In this document: piece by piece, positions 25,074-33,607 of the stretch | How positions within the stretch are numbered: position 1 is the first letter of the stretch | How the letters are laid out: the number at the start of each line of letters is the position of its first letter | From: Streptomyces actuosus | GTDB lineage: Bacteria > Actinomycetota > Actinomycetes > Streptomycetales > Streptomycetaceae | DNA: 64,000 nucleotides | NCBI RefSeq assembly: GCF_016921115.1 | Contig: NZ_JAFFZS010000001.1 | Span: 62,001 to 126,000, forward strand | Reading direction: 5' to 3' | Position numbers and translations under genes: made by a program | Notes under the pieces: model-generated | Database searches by the model: none | Told to the model about the DNA's origin: nothing | What the model saw: only the letters and a program-made list of their open reading frames with translations

Positions 25074-27893
25074 ATGGTCCGACTTCTGGGTCGATCCGGG
25101 ACCCGGTCGCCGCGTCTCGGCGGCGCGCGCTCCGCGGCTGCCCACGAACGTGTCCGGCGCCCGTCCGTGGGACGGGCGCCCGGCGGGAGGGACGGCCAGG
25201 GACGTGGCGTGCCGCGGGACGGCGGGGGCCGGGGGCGGCGGGACTCGGGGTTGCGGGCGGCCCTGGGCGGGCGCAGCCTGGCGGGACAGGTGTTCGTCTT
25301 CCAGGTCGTCATCGTCCTGCTGCTGGTGGTGGCTGCTGTCGTCGCCCTGCTGCTGCAGTCGCGCAGCGACACCACGCGGGAGGCCCGCAGCCGTTCGCTC
25401 GCGGTGGCCCAGACGTTCGCCAACTCGCCCGGCATCGTGGCGGCCCTGCGCAGCCCGGACCCCACAGCGGTGCTGCAGCCGAGCGCGGAAGCGGCCCGTA
25501 TGGCGGCGGGCGTCGACTTCATCGTGGTCACCGACACCGAGGGGATCCGCTACACGCACCCGAAGCCGGACCGCATCGGCAAGAAGTTCGTCGGGAACAT
25601 CGCTCCCGCGCTGGCCGGCGGCATCGTCGTCGAGGAGATCGAGGGCACCATCGGCCGGCTGGTGCAGGCGACGGTGCCGGTCGAGACGACCGACGGCACC
25701 GTGGTGGGCCTGGTGTCGTCCGGCATCACCACCAAGCACGTGGGCGGTGCCGCCAACCGGCAGCTCCCGTTGTTGCTGGGCGCCGCAGGCGTGGCCCTGG
25801 CCCTGGCCACAGCGGGCACCGCGCTGGTCAGCAGGCGGCTGCTGCGCCAGACCCGCGGTCTGGGACCGCGTGAGATGACCCGGATGTACGAGCATCACGA
25901 CGCCGTACTGCACTCGGTGCGGGAGGGCGTGATCATCATCGGTGGCGAGGGCGAGCTGCTGCTCGCCAACGACGAGGCGCACCGGCTGCTGCACCTGCCC
26001 GACGACGCCGAGCGGCGGCAGGTGCTGGAGCTGGGCCTGGACCCGGAGACGGCGGCCCTGCTGGCCTCCGGCCGCGTCGCCACGGACGAGGTGCACCTGG
26101 TCGGCGACCGGCTGCTGGCCATCAACCAGCGGCCCACCGACCTGGCGGGCGGCCCGTCCGGCAGCGTCGCCACCCTCCGGGACTCCACCGAGCTGCGGGC
26201 CCTGTCCGGGCGGGCGGAGGCGGCCCGTGAGCGGCTGCACCTGCTGTACGACGCCGGGGTGACCGTCGGCACGGGGCTGAACGTCGGACGGACCGCCGAG
26301 GAGCTGGCCGAGCTCGCCGTGCCGCGGTTCGCCGACTTCGCCACGGTGGATCTGTTCGACGCAGTGCTGGCCGGGGAGGAACCGGAGGCCGGGAGTGCGC
26401 TGCGGCGCACGGCGCTGAGCGGGATCAGCAAGGACGCGCCGCTGTATCCGCTGGGCGAGCAGATCCGGTTCGTCGACTCCTCGCCGCAGGCCCGCAGCCT
26501 GCGCACCGGCCTGCCCGTCACCGAGCCCGACCTGGCCGCCGCCTCCGGCTGGCAGGTGCAGGACCTGGAGCGCTCGGCGCAGATCGTGGACTTCGGGATC
26601 CACTCCCTGATCACCGTGCCGGTGCGGGCGGGCGCTCTGGTTCTGGGCGTGGTCACCTTCTGGCGCTCGGAGCGGCCCGAGCCCTTCGACACCGACGAGG
26701 TGGCACTGGCCGAGGAACTGGTGGCGCGAGCGGCCGTGTCCATCGACAACGCCCGCCGCTTCACGCGCGAGCACGGTCTGGCGGTGACACTGCAGCGCAG
26801 CCTGCTGCCCCGCCGTCTGCCCGCGCAGAACGCCCTGGACATCGCCTACCGCTATCTGCCGGCGCAGGCCGGGGTGGGCGGGGACTGGTTCGACGTCCTG
26901 CCGCTGTCCGGGGCCCGGGTGGCGCTCGTCGTGGGTGACGTGGTGGGGCACGGACTGCACGCGGCGGCGACGATGGGCCGGCTGCGCACGGCGGTGCACA
27001 ACTTCTCCGCCCTCGACCTGGCACCCGACGAGCTGCTCACACTGCTGGACGAGCTGGTCGGCCGGATCGACCAGGACGAGGCCTCCGACGGCACCGCCGC
27101 CCCCGTCACCGGCGCGACCTGCCTGTACGCCGTCTACGACCCGGTGAAACAGCGCTGCACCATGGCCCGGGCCGGCCATCCGCCGCCCGCGGTGGTCTCG
27201 CCGGACGGCACGGTGGAGTTCTCCGACGCGCCGGCCGGTCCGCCGCTCGGCGTGGGCGGGCTGCCGTTCGAGGCGACGGAACTGCAGCTGGCGGAGGGCA
27301 GTCGGCTGGTGCTGTACACCGACGGTCTGGTCGAGGACCGGGAACGGGACATAGACGCCGGTCTGGAACTGCTGCGCGGCGCGTTGGTCCGGGCCGCCTC
27401 GCCCGAGGACACCTGCCAGGCGGTGCTCGACGCGCTGCTGCCGGCCCGCCCGAGTGACGACATCGCCCTTCTCGTCGCCCGCACCCGGGCGCTGGGGGCC
27501 GACCGGGTCGCCGAGCGGGAGGTGCCGATGGATCCGGCGGCGGTGCGGGAGGTCAGGGCGCTGGTCGGCCGGCAACTGGCCGAGTGGGACCTGGAGGAGC
27601 TGGAGTTCACCACGGAGCTGATCCTGAGCGAGCTGGTGACCAATGCGATCCGCTACGGCAGCGCGCCGGTGCGGGTGCGGCTGCTCCTCGACCGCACGTT
27701 GATCTGCGAGGTGTTCGACGGCAGCAGCACCTCTCCGCACCTGCGCTACGCGGCCCTGTCGGACGAGGGCGGGCGTGGTCTGTTCCTGGTGGCGCAGCTC
27801 GCCGAGCGGTGGGGCACGCGGTACACCCCGAACGGCAAGATCATCTGGACGGAGCAGCCGCTGCCGCAGGCCGCACCCCAGCCACCTCTTTGA
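25074..27893 (+). CDS. Membrane sensor PP2C phosphatase with fused RsbW-like kinase (TM-sensor-TM-PAS-GAF-SpoIIE-HATPase)
   Basis: 939 aa. TM1 is at about 72-92 (VFVFQVVIVLLLVVAAVVAL). An extracytoplasmic CitA/DcuS-like sensor spans about 95-215 (ending with TVPVETTDGTVVGLVSSGIT), and TM2 is at about 228-250. Then come PAS (about 272-375), GAF (about 382-562) and SpoIIE (about 588-802; GVGGDWFD, VGDVVGHG, LYTDGLVED, PSDDIALL). HATPase_c covers about 815-938 (SELVTNAIRYG, EGGRGLFLV). It carries both antagonist phosphatase and kinase, a self-contained partner switch sensing an outside ligand. ATG 25074 lies 6 nt after TAGACA; the first 65 residues are basic and disordered, so a later start is possible. 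Confidence 0.9.
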   Translation: MVRLLGRSGTRSPRLGGARSAAAHERVRRPSVGRAPGGRDGQGRGVPRDGGGRGRRDSGLRAALGGRSLAGQVFVFQVVIVLLLVVAAVVALLLQSRSDTTREARSRSLAVAQTFANSPGIVAALRSPDPTAVLQPSAEAARMAAGVDFIVVTDTEGIRYTHPKPDRIGKKFVGNIAPALAGGIVVEEIEGTIGRLVQATVPVETTDGTVVGLVSSGITTKHVGGAANRQLPLLLGAAGVALALATAGTALVSRRLLRQTRGLGPREMTRMYEHHDAVLHSVREGVIIIGGEGELLLANDEAHRLLHLPDDAERRQVLELGLDPETAALLASGRVATDEVHLVGDRLLAINQRPTDLAGGPSGSVATLRDSTELRALSGRAEAARERLHLLYDAGVTVGTGLNVGRTAEELAELAVPRFADFATVDLFDAVLAGEEPEAGSALRRTALSGISKDAPLYPLGEQIRFVDSSPQARSLRTGLPVTEPDLAAASGWQVQDLERSAQIVDFGIHSLITVPVRAGALVLGVVTFWRSERPEPFDTDEVALAEELVARAAVSIDNARRFTREHGLAVTLQRSLLPRRLPAQNALDIAYRYLPAQAGVGGDWFDVLPLSGARVALVVGDVVGHGLHAAATMGRLRTAVHNFSALDLAPDELLTLLDELVGRIDQDEASDGTAAPVTGATCLYAVYDPVKQRCTMARAGHPPPAVVSPDGTVEFSDAPAGPPLGVGGLPFEATELQLAEGSRLVLYTDGLVEDRERDIDAGLELLRGALVRAASPEDTCQAVLDALLPARPSDDIALLVARTRALGADRVAEREVPMDPAAVREVRALVGRQLAEWDLEELEFTTELILSELVTNAIRYGSAPVRVRLLLDRTLICEVFDGSSTSPHLRYAALSDEGGRGLFLVAQLAERWGTRYTPNGKIIWTEQPLPQAAPQPPL

Positions 27894-27898
27894 CTTCC

Positions 27899-27915
27899 CA
27901 TAAGCGGCCCTTATG
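27899..27915. promoter_or_regulatory. Inverted repeat CATAAG-N5-CTTATG
   Basis: Perfect 6-bp arms at 27899-27904 and 27910-27915 lie just after the phosphatase stop and upstream of the reductase promoter. It could be an operator or a weak terminator. Confidence 0.35.
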
Positions 27916-27943
27916 ACCTCATAGACCGGACCCCCGTACCGAC

Positions 27944-27962
27944 TTAGGTTTGCCTCAGTTTA
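27944..27962 (+). promoter_or_regulatory. Iron-box-like site upstream of the ferredoxin reductase
   Basis: TTAGGTTTGCCTCAGTTTA matches the DmdR/IdeR consensus TTAGGTTAGSCTAACCTAA at 14 of 19 positions. It lies 46 bp before ATG 28009, so iron-dependent control is plausible. Confidence 0.5.
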
Positions 27963-28008
27963 GGCTTCCCGTCGAGTTGATCCATTGCCGCTCGAAGGGA
28001 ACCTGATC

Positions 28009-29373
28009 ATGCCCCGCCCCCTGCGGGTAGCCATTGTCGGAGCCGGCCCCGCCGGGATCTATGCCGCCGACGCGCTGCTCAAGTCCCCCGTGGCCGCCGA
28101 CCCCGGTGTCTCCGTCGACCTCTTCGAGCGCATGCCGGCGCCCTTCGGGCTGATCCGGTACGGCGTCGCCCCCGACCACCCCCGCATCAAGGGCATCGTC
28201 ACCGCCCTCCACCAGGTCCTCGACAAGCCGCAGATCCGCCTGTTCGGCAACGTCGAGTACCCGACCGACATCAGCCTGGACGACCTGCGCGCGTTCTACG
28301 ACGCGGTGGTCTTCTCCACCGGCGCGACAGCCGACCGGGCCCTGCCCGTCCCCGGGATCGACCTCGACGGCTCCTACGGCGCCGCCGACTTCGTCTCCTG
28401 GTACGACGGCCACCCCGACGTGCCCCGCACCTGGCCCCTGGAGGCGGAGAAGGTCGCTGTGCTGGGCGTCGGCAACGTCGCCCTCGACGTGGCCCGCATC
28501 CTCGCCAAGACGGCGGACGAGCTGCTGCCCACGGAGATCCCGCCGAACGTCCACGACGGCCTCCGGGCCAACAGGGCCAAGGAGATCCACGTCTTCGGCC
28601 GCCGCGGCCCCGCACAGGCGAAGTTCAGCCCGATGGAGCTGCGCGAGCTGGACCACTCCCCCAGCATCGAGGTCGTCGTCGACCCCGAGGACATCGACTA
28701 CGACGACGGCTCGATCGCGACCCGGCGCGGCAACAAGCAGGCCGACATGGTCGCCAAGACGCTGGAGAACTGGGCGATCCGCGACACCGGGGACCGCCCC
28801 CACAAGCTGTTCCTGCATTTCTTCGAGTCGCCGACCGAGATCCTCGGCGAGGACGGCAGGGTCGTCGGGCTGCGCACCGAGCGCACGGAACTGGACGGCA
28901 CCGGGAACGTGAAGGGCACCGGGCGGTTCACGGACTGGGACGTCACCGCGGTCTACCGCGCCGTCGGCTACCTCTCCGACCGGCTCCCCAAGCTGCCGTG
29001 GGACATGGAGTCCGGCACGGTTCCGGACGAGGGCGGCCGGGTCATCGAGGACAGCGGCGCGCACCTGCAGTCGGTCTACGTCACCGGCTGGATCCGCCGG
29101 GGCCCGGTCGGCCTGATCGGCCACACCAAGGGCGACGCCAACGAGACGGTGGCCAACCTCCTCGACGACCACGCGAGCGGCCGCCTGCACACCCCCGTGG
29201 CGCCCGAGCCGGCGGCCGTCGACGCCTTCCTCGCCGAGCGGAACGTCCGCTTCACCACCTGGGAGGGCTGGTACCGGCTGGATACCGCCGAGCGCGCCCT
29301 GGGCGAGCCGCAGGGACGCGAACGGGTGAAGATCGTCGAGCGCGAGGACATGCTGCGGGAGAGCGGTGCCTGA
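28009..29373 (+). CDS. fprA: Ferredoxin/adrenodoxin-type NADP reductase (FprA family)
   Basis: 454 aa. GAAGGGA precedes ATG 28009 by 8 nt, so the in-frame start 24 bp upstream was not used. The FAD motif is VAIVGAGPAGIYAADALL at 6-23. The NADP region is VAVLGVGNVALDVARILA, with VFGRRGPAQAKFSPMELREL. The C-terminal FAD contact is VTGWIRRGPVGLIGHTKGDA. It moves electrons from NADPH to ferredoxins that feed P450s or iron metabolism. An iron-box-like site upstream suggests induction under iron limitation. Two terminator-like hairpins follow. Confidence 0.92.
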   Translation: MPRPLRVAIVGAGPAGIYAADALLKSPVAADPGVSVDLFERMPAPFGLIRYGVAPDHPRIKGIVTALHQVLDKPQIRLFGNVEYPTDISLDDLRAFYDAVVFSTGATADRALPVPGIDLDGSYGAADFVSWYDGHPDVPRTWPLEAEKVAVLGVGNVALDVARILAKTADELLPTEIPPNVHDGLRANRAKEIHVFGRRGPAQAKFSPMELRELDHSPSIEVVVDPEDIDYDDGSIATRRGNKQADMVAKTLENWAIRDTGDRPHKLFLHFFESPTEILGEDGRVVGLRTERTELDGTGNVKGTGRFTDWDVTAVYRAVGYLSDRLPKLPWDMESGTVPDEGGRVIEDSGAHLQSVYVTGWIRRGPVGLIGHTKGDANETVANLLDDHASGRLHTPVAPEPAAVDAFLAERNVRFTTWEGWYRLDTAERALGEPQGRERVKIVEREDMLRESGA

Positions 29374-29429
29374 GCGCTCAACCGGAAGTGCCGCGGCAGA
29401 CGTCGGCCGAGCGCGGCGCCGGCGTGGCT

Positions 29430-29465
29430 GGTCGCGCAGTTCCCCGCCCCCTTCGGGGCGGGGAA
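29430..29465 (+). repeat. Streptomyces intergenic repeat forming a hairpin terminator
   Basis: GGTCGCGCAGTTCCCCGCCC and the following bases resemble a repeat I recall between many Streptomyces genes. The hairpin is TTCCCCGCCCC (29440-29450) with GGGGCGGGGAA (29455-29465) over CTTC. It would end the fprA transcript. Confidence 0.6.
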
Positions 29466-29502
29466 GCCGCAGGGGACAGGGACCGACCTGCTGAGGGCCA
29501 CC

Positions 29503-29535
29503 GCCGCCGCCCGGGAACTCCTCCCGGGCGGCGGC
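29503..29535 (+). terminator. Second hairpin after fprA
   Basis: GCCGCCGCCCGGGA (29503-29516) pairs completely with TCCCGGGCGGCGGC (29522-29535) over a 5-nt loop. Confidence 0.65.
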
Positions 29536-29691
29536 ACACCTCCGCTCGGGCGAAGCCGGAAGTGGTGAAGGAGCGGGCAACCGGAATGCTTCGGCAGGCC
29601 ACGGGCATGCTGTGAACGGGGTCACTCCCGCTCGACGGAGGGCCTCCTTCGTGGCTGCCCCTGCTCTCGCTCTCCGCCTCCCCCGAAGGAC

Positions 29692-30276
29692 GTGTCGCTG
29701 TTGGCTCTCACGTACCCTCATGCACCGTCGGCCCGCAGGCCCGGCCGCTCGTGGACGATCCGGATGGTCGGTCACCGCGACCGCACCGCCTCCGTCACCT
29801 GCTCCTCGGCGTGCGCCATGCCGGCACGTTCCCGCGACATCGCAGCGCTGCGCCGGTTCGCCGTGGCGCACGCCGCCGCCCACGCCAAGGCCGCGGCGGT
29901 GCGGGCGGACGCCTCCTGCTGGTGCAGGCAGCAGCGATGCGCCGCCCACGAGGGCACGCGCGTCGGCTGCGCGGGCCCGGTCGTCCTCCTCCTGCGCCAC
30001 GACCCCGCGGTGGGCCAGGTCTGGACCCTGTGCGAGGTGTGCACCTCGTGCGCCCCGCTGATCAGTCACGCCCGGGTCGTCGGGCGCGCCGCGCCGGCCG
30101 AGCGGACCCGGGTGCCGGACCAGCCCGGTCCGCGCCCGGCCGCCGTACCGTCCGGGTCCGTGGCCGGTCCCGCGCTACTCGTACCGGGCGGCTTCAGCGC
30201 GCCCTCGGGCGCGGACGGCCCGCCGCAGGCGTCCCACCGGCGCCGACGGGGCCGCGGGCGGCGCAGCAGCCCCTGA
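29692..30276 (+). CDS. Cys/His-rich cytoplasmic protein of unknown function
   Basis: 194 aa if it starts at GTG 29692, where AAGGA is very close; ATG 29764 is the alternative. The central block looks constrained: RTASVTCSSACAMPARSRDI, HAAAHAKAAAVRADASCWCR, RCAAHEGTRVGCAGPVVLLL, TLCEVCTSCAPLI. It has about ten Cys and several His in pairs, like zinc-ribbon ligands. The C-terminus is low-complexity and basic. I recall similar unnamed Streptomyces proteins but no function. Confidence 0.6.
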   Translation: MSLLALTYPHAPSARRPGRSWTIRMVGHRDRTASVTCSSACAMPARSRDIAALRRFAVAHAAAHAKAAAVRADASCWCRQQRCAAHEGTRVGCAGPVVLLLRHDPAVGQVWTLCEVCTSCAPLISHARVVGRAAPAERTRVPDQPGPRPAAVPSGSVAGPALLVPGGFSAPSGADGPPQASHRRRRGRGRRSSP

Positions 30277-30290
30277 GACGGCACCCGAAA

Positions 30291-30335
30291 CGGACAGGAC
30301 CCGCCCCGATGCGGATGGCGGGCCGGCCCTGTCCG
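30291..30335 (+). terminator. Hairpin after the Cys/His-rich gene
   Basis: CGGACAGG (30291-30298) pairs with CCTGTCCG (30328-30335), and an inner CCCGCC/GGCGGG stem adds to it. Confidence 0.55.
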
Positions 30336-30956
30336 CCCGGACGATTGTCGGGCGACGGCCCGTGCGGAACCACGCGTGAACCGGACCGGCCGTGGTGAAC
30401 GCCGCACACCCCGAGTGCGCCGCACGCCTCCCGTGCGTTCCCCGGGCGTCCCGCCCGTCCGCTCGGGCGGTGGATCCGCAAGCCCTGCACCGCCCCGGGC
30501 GGGAACGTACGGCGTGGCCCTCCGACCGCAACCCCGGTCACCCGCCTCACCGCGGACCGCGTCCGCGCCCCGTACCGCCGGCCGCGGACCGCGCTCGGCC
30601 CTCGGCGGGTCGAGGACCGGGCCGGGACGGGGTCCGACGCACGCGGCGTCCGGGTCCCCGCGGGCCGGTGCCGCGCGGCTCCCGGGCGGCACGGCGGCGG
30701 CGGCGCCGACGCTCGTCCCGGCTCCCGCAGCACGTCCGGTCCCTGCCGGGACGCCGGCGGCGGGGAGGCGGCGGTGACCGGCGCTGTCCCGGGCCCGGGC
30801 CGCCTCCGGCGCACGGGGGCGCGCGCCTGCGAGGCCGCGCCGCCGGGACGCTCCGGGCGCCGCCGACCCACCCCTGCCCCCGCTTGATCGCCGGTGGCCG
30901 GAGGCGGCGATACTGGCAGCCGTACCCCGTCCGCCCCTTCCTTCGCGAATGGACCC
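30336..30956. other. 620-bp gap without a recognisable gene
   Basis: Very GC-rich. Long open frames occur in several phases but have low-complexity Arg/Pro/Gly translations and no ribosome binding sites. GATACT near 30908 might be a -10 for the next gene. Confidence 0.45.
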
Positions 30957-32114
30957 ATGCCCAGCTCCCCCGACGACCGCACCGACCCTGTCCGCACCGT
31001 CTGGACGGCCCGTGGCCGTCACCTCGGGTACGCGGCGGCAGGTGTCGTCCGCGCCCGTCTCCGGACGCTCCAGGACACGGGGACCCTGCAGGACTTCCTG
31101 GAGCTGCCCGAGGACGAGTGCCCGCCGGGCCGCCGGATGTTCGAGGCGCGCTGGCAGGTCGCGGACGCCGTCACCGTACGGGCCGGGCTCACGGTCGCGG
31201 AAGGGGCGGACCGGGGCCAGGAGTGGATGCTGGTCGCGCGGGCCGAGCAGCCCTGGGACCTGTACTGGCCGGCGCCGCCCGAGATGTTCTGGCCGCACGA
31301 GCCGGACGGGACGTGGGCCCACGAGTCCCCCGCCGGCCTGGGCCATCTCCGGCCCAACCCGCTGCCCGAGGACGACAAGGCGATGCGCCGTGTCCTCAGG
31401 GACGCGGCGCGCGACGGCTGGGACGTCCACGTCGTCGTCCACGAGGCCATGACCCCCGATGAGCGCGGGCGCGCGCCGCTGACGCCGTACCTGCCACCCG
31501 GGCTCCGCCACCGGGTCGTCGAGCACCGTGCCGCACCGCACCAACTGCGAGCGGTCAACTGGGCCCTGCGCGAGTTCGGCGTCGAGGTGCCGCGCGGCGG
31601 CGCGCTCGTGCTGCCCGGCGCCGCGCCACCGGCCGACACGGACGCCGGCGACCTCTCGGTGCGCACCGTCTTCCTCGACGGCTCCGAACCCGTCGAGCTC
31701 ATCCGCACGGTGACACGTCTCGCCGCCCAGTCGCGCCCGTTGCCGGACGGCGCCGACGAGGCCCTGACCGCGCTGCAGGAGCACTGGCACCTGTTCACCG
31801 TGGAGGAGGAACTGGAGCGCCAGCGCAGGCTCGTGGCGATGTACGCGGAGGCACTGGAGGCGATGACCCGCTCCCGTGACCTGTATCGGGAGGCCGCCGA
31901 GCGGGCCCACGAGGCGCTGGCCGCCTTCCGCGAGTCCCCGGGGGGCGGGACGCCCCGGCTGCCCGCCGCGCGGACCGGCAGCCCCTCCTTTCCTCAGCTG
32001 ACACGCACCCTGGAACGGATCAAGGGCACCGCCAAGGCCCTGCGCCCGCCCGCCGGACCGCAACGGGCCGACGGCAGCGAGGCGGACGCCCCCGAGGGCC
32101 GCACGGCCCTGTAG
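30957..32114 (+). CDS. Hypothetical protein with C-terminal coiled coil
   Basis: 385 aa, soluble. The first two thirds are mixed alpha/beta and Trp-rich (WMLVARAEQPWDLYWPAPPE, MFWPHEPDGTWAHESPAG). Residues about 270-330 form a heptad-like helix (EHWHLFTVEEELERQRRLVA, MYAEALEAMTRSRDLYREAA), and the last 60 residues are low-complexity. I do not recognise a family. ATG 30957 has no clear ribosome binding site. A GC-rich hairpin follows the stop. Confidence 0.65.
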   Translation: MPSSPDDRTDPVRTVWTARGRHLGYAAAGVVRARLRTLQDTGTLQDFLELPEDECPPGRRMFEARWQVADAVTVRAGLTVAEGADRGQEWMLVARAEQPWDLYWPAPPEMFWPHEPDGTWAHESPAGLGHLRPNPLPEDDKAMRRVLRDAARDGWDVHVVVHEAMTPDERGRAPLTPYLPPGLRHRVVEHRAAPHQLRAVNWALREFGVEVPRGGALVLPGAAPPADTDAGDLSVRTVFLDGSEPVELIRTVTRLAAQSRPLPDGADEALTALQEHWHLFTVEEELERQRRLVAMYAEALEAMTRSRDLYREAAERAHEALAAFRESPGGGTPRLPAARTGSPSFPQLTRTLERIKGTAKALRPPAGPQRADGSEADAPEGRTAL

Positions 32115-32182
32115 GTGGCGCAGGCGGCCCCGAGCCAGGAGGCGGGAGCCGGATCCGCGGACGGGCCGTCAGGCGTTCGGTG

Positions 32183-32219
32183 CCCCCTCCGCCCGCCGCA
32201 TCGCGGAGGGCGGAGGGGG
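32183..32219 (+). terminator. 12-bp hairpin after the coiled-coil gene
   Basis: CCCCCTCCGCCC (32183-32194) pairs with GGGCGGAGGGGG (32208-32219). Confidence 0.65.
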
Positions 32220-33028
32220 TCCCTCCCCGCGGCGGAGTCGGGACGACGACCTGGAGGCGGACCGGCGCCCGCCGCCCGTTTCGGCGGAGCAGGCCGTGCT
32301 CCGCCGGTACCGGAGGCAGCCTGCCGCGGTGCCTGTCGGCCGCGCCGCCCGGACACACGGATCGGACCGCGGAACCGTTCGTACGGAAAGGGCGGCCACG
32401 GCACGACGCGTGGGCACATCCCGCATGGGGCGGCCCCGTCCGACGGGACACTGCGGGTCGAGTGGCGAACCTCACACCCTCACCGCCGGCCTCCGACCGG
32501 CGACCAGAACCCGGTTCGTCTGCGGCCCGGCTCCGGCCCTGCGAACCGCCCGTCGGCCGCGGCCCGGTGTTCGAGAAGCGGGCGGGGCCGGCCACGCGCC
32601 GGGCCCGTGGGGTCCGGCACGTGGCCGGTCGTGCCCAGTGCGGTGCCGCGGGGTCGGGCGTCCTGCGGTCGGGCGAGGTGGGGCGCGTCCGGTTCCGGGT
32701 CCGGTTCGTCGTCGAGCGTGACCGGGTGCACGGCGCCGGTGGACGGTGGAGCGGGGTGGACGGTGACGTCGGAGCCGTTGACGACGGGTCGGTCCGGACC
32801 GGGCCCTGAAGAGCGGATGATCAGGCTTGGCTCTCTGTGAGGGGTGCGGTCGGCCTTGCGCCCCGAGCTGCGACACGCGACGTGACGCTGCCCGTGACCG
32901 GGGTCCGGGCGCCCTGATCGCCACTCGGGCGGCGCACGCGTGTGAGGACCGGGTGGAAAACGGGAATTCGTCCAACAGAAGCGGGGGAACAGCAGACGCG
33001 GCGCGGCGCACCGCGCAGGGGAGGATCC
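32220..33028. other. 810-bp gap without a confident gene
   Basis: A minus-strand reading at about 32475-32810 has protein-like stretches (NGSDVTVHPAPPSTGAVHPV, TLDDEPDPEPDAPH) but no start codon where needed. The AT-rich patch with GGAATTCG near 32963 may be promoter sequence for the small gene at 33029. Confidence 0.4.
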
Positions 33029-33187
33029 GTGGCTTCGACCACCACGCTCGTCGCCGTGCCCGCGGTCCCGGCAGCAGCCGCCCGTGTCCCGGTCGGCAGC
33101 ACCCGGCTGGACCTTCTCAGAGCGGGCCGCAGGCCGCTCCCGCGGTCCGCGCCCCGCACACCCGTCCGACCCCGGGCCACCTGCTGA
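33029..33187 (+). CDS. Possible small protein (52 aa)
   Basis: GTG 33029 has an ideal GGGGAGG 4 nt upstream. The product is MASTTTLVAVPAVPAAAARV..., with a hydrophobic start and an Arg/Pro-rich end, and no known family. It depends mainly on the ribosome binding site and may be fortuitous. Confidence 0.3.
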   Translation: MASTTTLVAVPAVPAAAARVPVGSTRLDLLRAGRRPLPRSAPRTPVRPRATC

Positions 33188-33263
33188 CCCGTACCCCGTA
33201 ACTCCCGTGTCTCACGCCCTTCCTCCGCGCTGTGCGCGGCGGGCGCCGAGGCCCGACTCCGCG

Positions 33264-33314
33264 ATGACTACGGAGAGTAAGGAAACCAATCACCCGTTCG
33301 ATTCGTATAAGTGA
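33264..33314 (+). CDS. 16-codon micro-ORF in the leader of the RiPP precursor gene
   Basis: ATG 33264 to TGA 33312-33314 encodes MTTESKETNHPFDSYK in an unusually AT-rich patch. It stops 1 nt before the GGAGG that serves the next ATG (33330). It may be a leader peptide or just promoter-region sequence. Confidence 0.25.
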   Translation: MTTESKETNHPFDSYK

Positions 33315-33398
33315 CTGGAGGTCGCAGGAATGCGCTGGGCCAGGTGGTGCCGTACAGCGGCTCCACTTGTTCGAGGCAGTACCGAAGAGGGAGAGACG

Positions 33399-33590
33399 AT
33401 GCAACCGTTCGCGCTCAACTACGCACGCCCCGCAGCGGAGTTGGAGTTCGCCACGCCCTACACATACGACTCCGGACTGCAGCTGAACGTGCTCCTGGAC
33501 GGTGGGATAGCGGCGCGCGACCATGCCCTGCTCAGAGAGTTGGGGACCACCACCTCGACCGCGGGCTCGAAGACCCACTTCGACGACTGA
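33399..33590 (+). CDS. tgmA: ATP-grasp-modified RiPP (graspetide) precursor peptide
   Basis: 63 aa from ATG 33399 (GAGGGAGAG upstream). A longer in-frame start at ATG 33330 also has GGAGG at 8 nt and would add 23 Arg/Trp-rich residues. The leader has the family marks PFALNYARP (3-11) and PYTYDSGLQL (20-29). The C-terminus ELGTTTSTAGSKTHFDD (47-63) supplies Thr/Ser donors (T50-T52, S53, T54, S57, T59) and Asp acceptors (D62, D63) for side-chain ester links. The ATP-grasp ligase gene starts 17 nt later, so they form one operon. Confidence 0.85.
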   Translation: MQPFALNYARPAAELEFATPYTYDSGLQLNVLLDGGIAARDHALLRELGTTTSTAGSKTHFDD

Positions 33591-33607
33591 ACACGGAACC
33601 TACGACG

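Noticed and set aside
22439..25873. A 1144-codon open frame across both phosphatase genes
   Set aside because: It is a phase shadow produced by GC bias; the translation has no family resemblance and the real genes in another frame have complete domains.
32475..32810. Minus-strand protein-like reading with NGSDVTVHPAPPSTGAVHPV
   Set aside because: No start codon or ribosome site lies at its beginning, and I could not name a family.
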